From: Chara braunii
Taxonomy: Eukaryota; Streptophyta; Charophyceae; Charales; Characeae
Direction: 5' to 3'
Length of the DNA: 48,807 nt
Assembly (NCBI GenBank): GCA_003427395.1
Contig: BFEA01000762.1
Coordinates: 215,727-264,533 of the forward strand
The translations under genes and the position numbers were made by a program. This document shows, piece after piece, positions 10,364 to 19,184 of this stretch. The first letter of the stretch is position 1. Every line of letters begins with the position of its first letter. Under the pieces are notes generated by a model that was not told the DNA's origin, did no database searches, and saw only the letters and a list, made by a program, of their open reading frames with translations.

Positions 10364-11215
10364 TTGTCGTGCACAACTTGGCTATATACCGACTCTCAAG
10401 TGTCGGGACGTTATTCGGGATCCACAGGTCCCGACAACGGCCATCTGGAGCCAATCACGAGTGAAGTCCTTGTGTTCCTCGCGCGTCTCTTGGATGATCT
10501 GCCTTTAGACATCCTTTCGCTTTGTGACGAGCGGCCCACGTCGGTCGCGCTCACCCATATGTTGGTACCACATCTGTTGTGGTCCACGTGTACAGAGATC
10601 GACGGGGACAACTGCTATTACCCCTCCTCGGACCACTATCTGGTCATCGACGTGACCGATCTCACATTGTGGGATCCGATCATTCAAAGGGTGGAGGTAG
10701 ACGAAGAAGTAGACGAAGAGGAGGAGGAGGAAGAAAGAGGAGTCGAGCGAAGAAGAAGAAGAAGAAACTCGGGGGCGGAATCTGACGACCCCGATTACAA
10801 CGAGTCAGAGGAGAGTGAGTCGGGACGGAGTGGGTCGGACGAATCGGGCAGCCCCAGCGAACGGAGCAAGGAGGAGGACGAAGCCGCAACGCAGAAGACG
10901 CGAGAGAGGGCAGAAGGAAAGCGGTCAGTGGAAGAATCAGACGGACCCGTTGTGTGGTTGTTACAAGGCGATCCGGCGCGCAATCCAGAGCCGCCGCAGG
11001 AGGAACTTGGAGGAGATGGCGTCACCACCACAGAGGCATCACGAAGCAGATGCCGTAGAAGTTCTTCGCCGGCTCAATCCTCTCCACCACGGCCCCCCGT
11101 TCGCATACGCGAAGATGCGGGCGCTCGGGCTTCATCCGCGGTCGTTATCCCGCCGTCCCCTTTATTACCTTACCCTTCATCATCTCGCGGGACGCCCCCG
11201 TTTCCTTCTAACTAG
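10364..11215 (+). CDS. Hypothetical acidic protein, probable transposon-derived exon
   Basis: This is the longest open frame on the plus strand of the first 19 kb, 283 codons. It has no ATG at its 5' end; the first ATG lies about 66 codons in, before LVPHLLW, so it is either an exon or the 3' part of a longer frame entered by splicing or a lost frameshift. The first third is mixed and looks globular (DDLPLDILSLCDERPTS, YYPSSDHYLVIDVTDLTLW). Residues about 110-185 are very acidic with Arg clusters and Ser/Glu repeats. The C-terminal third is Pro/Ser/Arg-rich and probably disordered. I do not recognise a family. The neighbourhood is all repeats, so a transposon-encoded accessory or Gag-like protein is the likeliest source, but that is inference. 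Confidence 0.45.
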   Translation: MSCTTWLYTDSQVSGRYSGSTGPDNGHLEPITSEVLVFLARLLDDLPLDILSLCDERPTSVALTHMLVPHLLWSTCTEIDGDNCYYPSSDHYLVIDVTDLTLWDPIIQRVEVDEEVDEEEEEEERGVERRRRRRNSGAESDDPDYNESEESESGRSGSDESGSPSERSKEEDEAATQKTRERAEGKRSVEESDGPVVWLLQGDPARNPEPPQEELGGDGVTTTEASRSRCRRSSSPAQSSPPRPPVRIREDAGARASSAVVIPPSPLLPYPSSSRGTPPFPSN

Positions 11216-11810
11216 CACTTGTTCCCACCTTCCCTCTTCCACCAACTTTATTCCACACGCCTTACCGCCACTGTCTTTCCACACGCCACCACTCGCTCCC
11301 TCGTGACCTCTTTTCCCCTTCACATTCTTCTCTTTAGCGCGACATGGAAGGAATTCAATAATATAGAGGTCTATTGTATAATCACGGGTATTATCCCCGC
11401 GTGTGAACATTATGAGGACTTCCGTGCCACGATTCCCCGCACTCTCTGCACCCTTTACCAAGACTACCTCGCCGCGCTCCCCCATCAAAACCATCGCTTC
11501 CCCCACATCCATCGCACCTTCCACTACACTCGGCTCCCCACTGGAGACCGCCAACTTCGTCGCTTTCTGCCACCTCTCCCGCAAGTTCAACCCTCTCCTC
11601 CTCCACCCATCATTAGATTGCCCTTCCTTGGCAACCTTTACATTCGGAGCTCGCGAAGGCCCTCTGGATGACTTTCACACTCTTATCTCACGGTAAGTGG
11701 CACGTGTCAGCCTCACGTAGATTGTCGGTGTTTTCTCGCGAGATCGACAAATGATTGGGAGAGCAAGCAAAAACTTGCTCAAGATTGAAACCCTCTGGGC
11801 GTCACATATG
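11216..11810 (+). other. Open but unrecognised frame downstream of the acidic ORF
   Basis: A 150-codon plus frame (11,219-11,671) begins just after the acidic ORF stops, but it carries no recognisable motif. A 97-codon frame in another phase overlaps it. The composition is pyrimidine-rich and the frames may be fortuitous. Confidence 0.3.
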
Positions 11811-12774
11811 TGATGAACTATTTTCTGCAACCGCACGACTTTCTGCGCAGGGCTACTTCGGGCGTTGAGTCGGGATGGCTCGTTGGATTGCATGGGGGCC
11901 CTTGCTTTTCCTGTTTTTCTTGAATTGAGGTTGATATAGCCCCACGACGGTTGATAGTTGATCACGCCTTAGCGAGCGTGGAAGATAACTGTTACCATAA
12001 CTTCTTTCTTGTTCTACTGCGGGGAATGAGAATTTTAGCGTGATAGTCGCGCGGGAAAATGTTTTTGAATTTTCAACTTACGTCGGGCCCCTGCGGACTC
12101 TCGGAATTTGCCTCGTTCGGAATTTCTTTTTGCAATTAGGATTTAGATTAAGAATTTGGGCGCATCACAATTTCTGCTGCACGACGCTTCTCGCTTGCGC
12201 AGGCTTTGCCGGGTCTCGACCTGCGCTCTGACTTTTCCGCGCCTTAATCTTACGTGTAACTGTAATTTCTGTCTTGGCGAGCGTGATTGTAACTGTAATC
12301 CTCTCTTTTTTTATATCTTTTTGTGGCGCTCTGACGCATGCATATTCTTCCCAATCCTATTGGCCTAAGCGATGCATGACTAGATCGATGCATGAAGTGG
12401 GGCTGCGTCCCTCACGCCACGGCCTGGCCATGCAGCCGTAGGCACTTCCTTCCTCCTCCTTCCTTCCCATTGAATTTCAGGCACAACCCCGGGTATGTCG
12501 CGCAAGCATGCATGCTATAGATTTTGCAAGCGAGATTAACTCTCTATCTATGAATTTTGGAGTTAGCGTGGTCGAGAGGATCGACTAACAGGCAATAATT
12601 GGAAGGTGAGTAGAGAGTTGGGCGATCCGACGAGCTGGTGCTGGGCATGAGGGGTTGACATGAGGCCGCGACGGACTGTGGCGCACGGGCGAACCTAGCT
12701 TGCATGCCCGGACTAAGCAGGGTGACAACTCTGTGTGGGTGCGAGGCGATGTACTCCTCACATTGGGATGCTGT

Positions 12775-12775
<1 letters not shown>

Positions 12776-12844
<69 letters not shown>

Positions 12845-13004
12845 NNNNNNNNNNNNNNNNNNNNNNNNNNNNNNNNNNNNNNNNNNNNNNNNNNNNNNNN
12901 NNNNNNNNNNNNNNNNNNNNNNNNNNNNNNNNNNNNNNNNNNNNNNNNNNNNNNNNNNNNNNNNNNNNNNNNNNNNNNNNNNNNNNNNNNNNNNNNNNNN
13001 NNNN

Positions 13005-13071
<67 letters not shown>
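12776..13071. repeat. (AG)n microsatellite with a 160-bp N gap
   Basis: AG runs of about 69 and 67 bp flank 160 Ns at 12,845-13,004. The matching site in copy B (about 29,026-29,040) holds only about seven GA units followed by TAGAGACGGGATGTGTTGTG, so the expansion arose in copy A after the copies separated. The true length is unknown. Confidence 0.97.
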
Positions 13072-13074
<3 letters not shown>

Positions 13075-13699
13075 TGTTGTGATGGTGTTTGTCTTCTATT
13101 CTTTTGAGCCATTTTGGTATTTGGCGCAAGTCGCCCTTGTCCTTTTAGATCGGCATCTCGGATCTTTTCTTTGTTTCTTATCAGAGACTAATGTGTGATT
13201 GTCTCCCCCGCTTCCCTTATGTTTTTGTTTGAATCGACAATCCGATTGGTTGATCACTTGTGATCGAATTTTGTGTGATCCCCAGGCCAATGGCCAAAGA
13301 ATTGATGCATAAAGATTGTCCAGTTCTTTTTGTTTATGAGTGTGCGTGTCTGAAGCTGGATGCATAGATGTTTGGTATGTTCCCGTCTGACTATGAATTA
13401 GATGAGCATGCTAAGAGGATTAGATGTATCATGTTTGTCTCCCTATAGGATGACCCACCTTATGAGCTGCGGGCCTTCATCCACCCGACCGAAGGACAAG
13501 TCTTGTGCACGCGCGTGTAAGCCCGACCGAGGAAGACCGCACTTACACGCGTGACTGCAAAACATGTACTCGGCCTAACTTCCCGAATGTCTGAATTCCC
13601 ACCGCACCCTGCAGTATGAGTATTGAAGTCCCCTTTCGTATCACTGACCGCGAGTGCTTGAAGGATCGGGAATTTCGATAATATTGGGAACACCCTTGT

Positions 13700-14185
13700 T
13701 TGTCTACACGATCAAGGGCGGAACCTCCAGAATCTCCCTACTTAATCGGGAACGAGCATATTTGCGAGTGGGATATTGATTTGGCCTTGGGATGTATCCC
13801 TCATCTTCCCAGTTGTCCTAGCTCTCACATGTGTCACGTCGTCGCGGAACCCGAAATCACTATCCTGGGGACCAAATTTCCTCTCTATCACTGTATCCTG
13901 CCCTTCCACTCCCTGACCATCGTCCCCTGGCGCGCCCACTGGCCCCAACCCCCGTGCTCAGAGTGCCTGCAGGACCACGATTACCGAGCGTTCGGCTTCA
14001 TCCAGCGAACTCGCTCAGAGGAAGAACGATGGGCGCACAGCCTTCGGTTGAGGCCGGCTGTGGCGGATTCCGAGACTTGCGACGTTCGACGTCGGCAGGT
14101 GACCAGCCAGCGAGATAGCCGTAGCGTCCCTGCGGTGCACCAGATACGAGTCCGACCCAGACAACGGAACCAACGGAGGCGGTAG
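13700..14185 (+). pseudogene. Protein-like conserved frame in family X
   Basis: This 161-codon frame reads through SPYLIGNEHICEWDIDLALG, ILGTKFPLYHCILPFHSLTI and WPQPPCSECLQDHDYRAFGF. The frame extends upstream past one stop into RECLKDREFR. The matching parts of copy B read FPYLIGNERICEWD on the left of the insertion and ILGTEFPLYHRILPYHSLTI, WPQPPCLECLLDHEYRASGF and RTRSEEER on the right, with several conservative replacements and two stops. Conservation of the peptide between copies suggests that family X carries a once-coding exon. A PPCxECLxDH(D/E)YRA motif with paired cysteines is visible. I do not recognise the family. Confidence 0.5.
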
Positions 14186-14640
14186 CTCTGCTTTCCGAAG
14201 CATAAAACAGGACTCCGATCTGTGCCTACCCCCTTGCATTCGTATCCCTGAAACTTGCCACCGGAGATCTTAGTTCTAACTTGGGACTCCACCCCCACTT
14301 TCCTAAAATCCTTGGCACACCCCCTTTTCGCACTTCGAGGCCCACTCCCACTCCGATCAGGAAGTCGCGCCCGACGTGTGGTGGGGCGTCGCAACACCAT
14401 CCTAAGCTAAGCGGACGGCATGAGAAAAAAGCAACAAGCACATCAGATCTACCATCCAGAAACACTGTCTGCCCTTCAACCCTGTTGCCATTTTTAAAGC
14501 CATCGAGAAAACTCCTCGCAACATGGCAGCCAAGGGAGACAGGGTACCATTTACCGTGGTTGCTGTGCTGATCGAAGATGGTGTGGCCGTGGGCGTTGAT
14601 GTCAATGGTATTAACGGTGATGTCCTCATCACAGGCACTG

Positions 14641-15479
14641 TTAATGTTGTCGCTGTTGGCACAGGCAGTGCAGCATATAACATCGTTGCAGGTGTACTGT
14701 CGGTGTCACCGTTATTGTTGTCAATGGCCGCACAGCAGATATCATGGTCGCAGGCACATGCAGTGTTGATGTTGTCGGTGTTGTTGTCAGAAGCAGTTCA
14801 GTAGATGTCATCGTTATAGGATCATGCACAGTTGATGTTGTCGTTGCCGTTGTCAAAGGCAGTGCAGCAGATGTCATCGTTGTGAGCGCATGCCCTGTTA
14901 ATGTTGTCGTTGATGTTGCCAGAGGCTGTTCAGGAGATGTCATCGTCGTAAGCACTGGTTGTGGTAATAGAGATGTCACAACTGTCGAAATTGTTGTAGA
15001 TGCTACCATTGTTGATGTTGTTGGTGATGGAGGTATTGATGCTGTTGTTGATGCAGGTGTTGATGCTGTTGTTGATGCTGTTGTTGATTCTGTCGATGAT
15101 AGTGTTGGTGATACTGGTGGTGATAGCAGTGAAGTCGCGAATCTGGCTGCCTGCGAACCCCTAATCACCTCCACAACCCACACACGTGCTTCAGCCTGGA
15201 GCTGACGACAATCGCTCCATAAAGCATTTGCTCGGTGCCAGTTGATATAGGCATCTATCTCCATGGAAGGCCCCTCTTCGAAAGGCTCGCTGGCTTCCAA
15301 CATGCGCTGCAATATCGCCTCCACCCATCCGGTTACAGAGGTTGCTCCCTCTTTAACCTCAAGTCCAGGCAGGGAATGGGAGGAGAGCAGGACTGCCATA
15401 GCACGAAGTTTCTTCTGACATTCGTTCAGACTAGAGTCAGAGGTCCGCCTTGAGTCGCCGCCCCTCCGCAGAAGCCATT
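14641..15479 (-). CDS. Hypothetical Ser/Thr-rich protein with 22-residue repeats
   Basis: A minus-strand frame is open from upstream of 15,479 to 14,641; the first ATG I use is at 15,397-15,399, giving 252 codons, but the frame remains open upstream (WLLRRGG...SSLNECQKKLRAM). The N-terminal 90 residues look globular or helical (MEIDAYINWHRANALWSDCR, QLQAEARVWVVEVIRGSQAA). The rest is Thr/Ser-rich. Residues about 155-245 contain four imperfect 22-residue units of the type H-x-(L/P)-x-TM-(T/I)-S-A-x-x-PLTT. The DNA is correspondingly GTT/GAT-rich on the plus strand. The N-terminal part resembles what transposon Gag or capsid-adjacent regions look like, but I cannot name a family. It might also be a mucin-like product of a decayed minisatellite. 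Confidence 0.4.
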
Positions 15480-16330
15480 GTATGTTGAGAGTCTTATCTC
15501 CTATCTCCCTTAGTATCGTCGGTTTGCCGCAGGATCTCTTTGTGTTATTCGCAGCGTTCCACTCGCAAGGACACCAGTGGCTCGTTGACTACAGGCTGTT
15601 CCAACCCTGCCCGCGTTGCCGCGCCTCCACCATGCCAGCTGGGTCAACCTACCTTCCACGCAGTGATGGCGTCAACGTCTCCTGTCGTCCTTGTCAACCT
15701 CGAGGCCTTGGGTAGCAGGACCGCCAGGCCCGCTGGCCGGTTCGTTCCCCGTGTGCTCGCGACAGTAGTGCTGCGCATCTTCTCAGTTCGCCGTTGAAAA
15801 AGAGAGAATCTGATTATAACTAGTCTTTGTGACTCTACTGAATTTACCCCATTTTTTCTTTTTACAGGGACCTCCCCTGGCCCTTGTCCGCCCGGGCCAC
15901 CTGGGCAACCCAAGTCGCCCGGGTGGCCAGGCTGGTAACACAGCTTGTGACTCCATTTTACTTCTCTGCCTGTGAATATCAGCCAGAAACCATCCCACCA
16001 TTGCCATGGTTTTCTAGCTGGAGTACAGCTAGCTTCCAACCTGTACACTAATAGTATTTGCTCGGGAAGTGAGTCCATCTAACGGCTTACACAGCAAATT
16101 CCTATATCAGACAAAGAATAAACACAATCTGTGGCGCTACGTATAAAAATGGATTCACCTTATGTATAAGGGAGTCTGGGGGCGACTTGCAGCAGATGCT
16201 ATTCCCCATAACTTGTAATGGAAAGGAGTCCTTTTTTTTTATTAGCGTCGGATGACTAGAAGCATCAGAGCTCACTCTTATCACTCCTAAGAGTAGCCCC
16301 GAGCGTGTTTAAAAAAGAAAAAGTGGTAAC
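15480..16330. other. Gene-poor region with a 12-bp-stem hairpin
   Basis: Only frames under 145 codons without motifs are present. At 15,895-15,928 GGCCACCTGGGC pairs with GCCCGGGTGGCC across a 10-nt loop. At 15,851-15,867 a T-rich run ends in TTTTTACAGGG, which resembles a eukaryotic 3' splice site on the plus strand, but no gene can be built around it. Confidence 0.5.
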
Positions 16331-16343
16331 TAGGGTGCAGTCA

Positions 16344-16382
16344 CGAAAGCAGTTTCGAAATGCATTTCAAACTGCTGTTTCG
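16344..16382. repeat. 39-bp near-perfect palindrome centred on ATGCAT
   Basis: CGAAAGCAGTTTCGAAATGC reads into TTTCAAACTGCTGTTTCG; the two halves are reverse complements with two one-base differences. The GCAGTTT/AAACTGC motif recurs in the next 100 bp (CTGCTTTGCAG, AACTGCAGTT). It may be the centre or end of a MITE-like foldback, but no target duplication was found. Confidence 0.75.
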
Positions 16383-17160
16383 CAGTCCAGGCCAGTCCGA
16401 AGTTTACAACGCACACGAAACTCTGCTTTGCAGAAAAGTTGCACCGGGGAGTTTGTAACTGCAGTTCAGTCAGACACATGGCCGGTTGTTTTTTTTTTAT
16501 CTGGGGTGTGGCCGAGGCATCTCGGCCGTGGCCCAGGGGCTAGGACCGACTAGCCAAGTATATTACAAGGTGGGACACTATTTCGGTATTTTTTTTTATT
16601 AATTTCTTCCATTTAAAAAGAGCACCGAATGTAAGTTTTTCTGTTTTTGTTATCTTTGCCTGTATTCATGGGGTGCTGCGAGCACATGTGTGTCAGGTTT
16701 GAGTGCTTTGGTGCCTCGTACATTCGTTACACTTTTCCCTCAGCTCGTGTGGGCGCGACGAACGTAGTCGCCACTGACGGCCGCATTGATTGGCATCCAG
16801 CATTTATTGCGTGGTCTCTCCATGTATGAGTAGAAACACTACCTTTCCGTTTCAGGACGTTGCACAGGGCACAGTGTAGGAGAGTGTCCCTTTCTCATGG
16901 CCGTGGTGCGGAGGGACCGTGTGTCAAGAAAGGAGTGTTGAACCTGTGTGACATTTTTGAGGAACCGTGGGATAGGGTCTTGTCCCATCCGTTCGGCCTT
17001 TGGCACTTGAAATGCTGTGGCGTGCCTTTCGTGAGTTCGGAAGGAGTGCGGGGAGCAGTGGTTGGAGTTGAGGGGGGTTGCACAGCTTGCGTGGCCCATG
17101 CTGTGTGTGTGTGGTGGGGTGGGGGGGGTCGTTAGGCGGTTTGCAGGGATAGAAGAAGGG
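16383..17160. other. No recognisable gene
   Basis: Short frames only (up to 91 codons at 16,860-17,135), none with a motif. Short T/A homopolymers occur near 16,490 and 16,588. Confidence 0.5.
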
Positions 17161-17200
17161 AGTTTTTTGGGGGGTTAGGGAGGGGGAAGGGGGGGGGAAA

Positions 17201-17241
<41 letters not shown>

Positions 17242-17284
17242 GGGGGGGGGGTAGGGGGGGGGCTGGGGGCATGGGGTGGGTGGG

Positions 17285-17341
<57 letters not shown>
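17161..17341. repeat. Poly(G) tract, about 180 bp
   Basis: Nearly uninterrupted guanine on the plus strand, with two long G runs separated by a short G-rich TGGGGGCATGGGGTGGGTGG segment. It could fold into several G-quadruplexes. The Pro-rich minus-strand frame covering it is a low-complexity artefact. Such runs are also a known failure mode of short-read chemistry, so the length is doubtful. Confidence 0.95.
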
Positions 17342-17342
<1 letters not shown>

Positions 17343-17510
17343 TGGGGGTGTTGGTGGAGCGTTCGGTTTGTGTAAGTTACAACAACAAAAAAAAAAAGAA
17401 AAAAAAGGCCGGTTAGCTGACAAGCCGTCTTGCCATGCTGAGGTTGAGGGGGAGAGCTCAGGAGAATGTTTCTGTGGCCTTCATGGCCATAACAGGCAGG
17501 ATGGCAGAAG

Positions 17511-17990
17511 ATGCCATGGCCATCATTGGTGGACATTATCCTTGGTCCCCCCCCAAGGAGTCTGCAGGCTGTGGGCCTTGCCACAGACGCATGCCTGGCT
17601 TTGGGGTGCGAAGATGAGGACGGAGGCAGGCCCGGCAAGCACATCCTCCTGTGGTTATGGCCTGCCATTGTGGACATGCTTAATCTCCTCCTGCAATCCT
17701 CGCCAAGGTGCTGCCTGATGCGACGAATTGGTGGCCTTTGGAAGGATCTACTTCCAGAAGATGATGCGGAGAACGACCATTACATCACTCTTCTCTGAAT
17801 GCACCGCTCCACGTTCGACCGGTTGCTGCGGAAGGTTGGTCCGCTGCTGGAGAAGGACGTGACAAGGTTCCGTGTGCTTTTGCCATCTGCGAAGAAATTG
17901 GCGGATGTTATCCACAGGCGGGCCACGGCGATCATCATTTGCACAGCTGTTGAGGTTATGGTATTGGGAAAACTAGCGCTCTGCAACTGA
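17511..17990 (+). pseudogene. PIF/Harbinger transposase N-terminal fragment
   Basis: One frame runs from 17,511 to 17,990 with a single TGA at 17,796-17,798. Around the stop it reads DAENDHYITLL, stop, MHRSTFDRLLRKVGPLLEKD, then TRFRVLLPSAKKLADVIHRR and ATA. This matches the N-terminal helical region of PIF/Harbinger (HARBI1-like) transposases: an 'MSRxTFxxLxxxLGP' segment, then 'hxxxxRxxIPxxxRlAxxLxxLAT'. The similarity ends near 17,945 where the DDE domain should follow, so the DDE catalytic core is missing. The stop sits where an Arg or Trp codon would be expected and could come from one transition. Upstream residues (GGLWKDLLPEDD) may belong to the same protein. It is a truncated, dead copy. 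Confidence 0.7.
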
Positions 17991-18454
17991 TTAGCTTTCG
18001 TACTGTGGGGTTAACCGGGTTTTTCGCTTAGCGCACGCGAGGTGAAGCTGCGGCACTGGACAGCGCCACATCACGGGTTGACGCGGCACCTAGTCTGACC
18101 CGCGGGAGGACAGGTTGACGCGTGTTGCGCGTTGACTGAAGGGACTATCAAGGGCGGGGGTTCCACGCGAGACTCCTCTTGGCTACATCTTTGACACGTG
18201 GCAACGGAAGACAACTGATATGGTAAACGCTGAAGGGGTCGCAGTGGAGTGGTGGAAACCGAAGGACGCGGAAGTGAAGAACATGACAACCGGTCGGGAT
18301 GCGCAGGACGGACACAACGATGCCCGTCGGAGGATGTAGGCTATAGTCAAACACGGGTGACGAAGTCGCGAGAAGAGCGTGAAGAGCGCGCTGAAACAAC
18401 AAGGAAGTAACGAACACCTGGGTGCACTTCGGACGCCATCGACAGGAAGGGCGG

Positions 18455-18663
18455 GGGCCGGCTAACGGTGGGAGACACCCCGGTGAGGCGAGGACGTCCG
18501 GGGATCTCGGGTTGGTACAGAGGGGCGTGGGAGTGCAGCCGATCTACACAGGCGAAAGAAGGGTGGGCCGGCTGACGGAAGGCGGACGGTGTCGCTGGGG
18601 AACCCCCCGGTGAGGCGAGGAAGACCAGAGGATTTTGGGGCTACACTGAGGGGCGTGGGAGTG
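18455..18663. repeat. LINE leader tandem repeat, two copies about 110 bp apart
   Basis: Copies begin with GGGCCGGCT(A/G)ACGG at 18,455 and 18,565 and end with GAGGGGCGTGGGAGTG near 18,535 and 18,663. CCCCGGTGAGGCGAGGA is shared. LINE 5' regions often carry tandem monomers with promoter activity; that role is inferred here. Confidence 0.85.
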
Positions 18664-18785
18664 ATTGCAGGAGAGAGGGAACTACAATCTACGAATGGTC
18701 TGAGGGAGGAAGATCAGTTTTGGCCGAGGAAGACAAGGGGTAAGATCTGGGGTGGATCCTTGACGAATTCGGGACTCTGCAAAAA

Positions 18786-18875
18786 GGAAACGCCATCAAC
18801 ATCAGGTAAACGTGAGAAGCCACCACACGCTTTGGAAACGCCATCGACGTCAGGTACACGCGAGAAGCCAGATAC
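18786..18875. repeat. LINE leader tandem repeat, 48-bp unit
   Basis: GGAAACGCCATC(A/G)AC(A/G)TCAGGTA at 18,786 is repeated at 18,834 with few changes and ends in GAGAAGCCA in both copies. Confidence 0.9.
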
Positions 18876-18959
18876 CGCACGCTCCCCCTGGTACCCCCCT
18901 GACCCTTCCCCTCTTGTCTGGAACCCTAGACATCCCCAAGCCAGCACGGACAAAAACGA

Positions 18960-19175
18960 GCAAAACGAGCAAAAGTACCCACAATCGAGATTTCAATTAG
19001 AATAGATTAGGGATAAAGAAGGAACAAAACCTGAATAAAATCAAGCAAACATAAAACAACCAGCGGTGACCAGCACAGAGAAAACAAGAAAACGTGCAAA
19101 GGCACCCAGAATCGAGATTTCAATTCGAGTTGATTAGGGATAAAGAAGAAACAAAAACTGAATAAAATAAAACAA
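18960..19175. repeat. LINE leader tandem repeat, 127-bp unit
   Basis: The block from AATCGAGATTTCAATT through GATTAGGGATAAAGAA to ACTGAATAAAAT is present at 18,983 and again at 19,110. It ends just before the first ATG of ORF1 at 19,185. Confidence 0.9.
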
Positions 19176-19184
19176 CGGCCGATC

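Larger units (their letters stand above)
11811..14395 (+). repeat. Dispersed repeat family X, copy A
   Basis: From TTTTCTGCAACCGCACGA near 11,820 to the CACTCCGATCAGGAAGTC region near 14,365 this segment aligns in order with 28,056-29,715 followed by 42,874-43,507. Shared landmarks include TTTTTGCAATTAGGATTTAG, GACTTTTCCGCGCCTT, GCGCAAGCATGCATGCTATA, GGTGACAACTCTGTGTGG, an AG microsatellite, TTTGCGAGTGGGA and GGGACTCCACCCCCACTTTC. Divergence is perhaps 15-20% by eye. Copy A is uninterrupted except for an expanded AG tract with an assembly gap, so it shows the empty site for the insertion that splits copy B. Class unknown; no terminal repeats were found. Confidence 0.88.

Noticed and set aside
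9895-10508. Two overlapping plus frames (189 and 97 codons) as genes
   Set aside because: Pyrimidine-rich DNA gives open frames in several phases; neither shows a domain or a sensible start.
12585-13198. Open frames of 120-175 codons across the N gap
   Set aside because: They consist of AG/CT dinucleotide translation and unknown bases.
17136-17145. Target-site duplication of the LINE (GCGGTTTGC also follows the poly(A) at 27,977)
   Set aside because: The 9-bp match would make the LINE start upstream of the poly(G) tract and include the Harbinger remnant; a chance match is as likely.
17132-17677. Pro-rich 181-codon minus frame
   Set aside because: It is the complement of the poly(G) tract with short random flanks.
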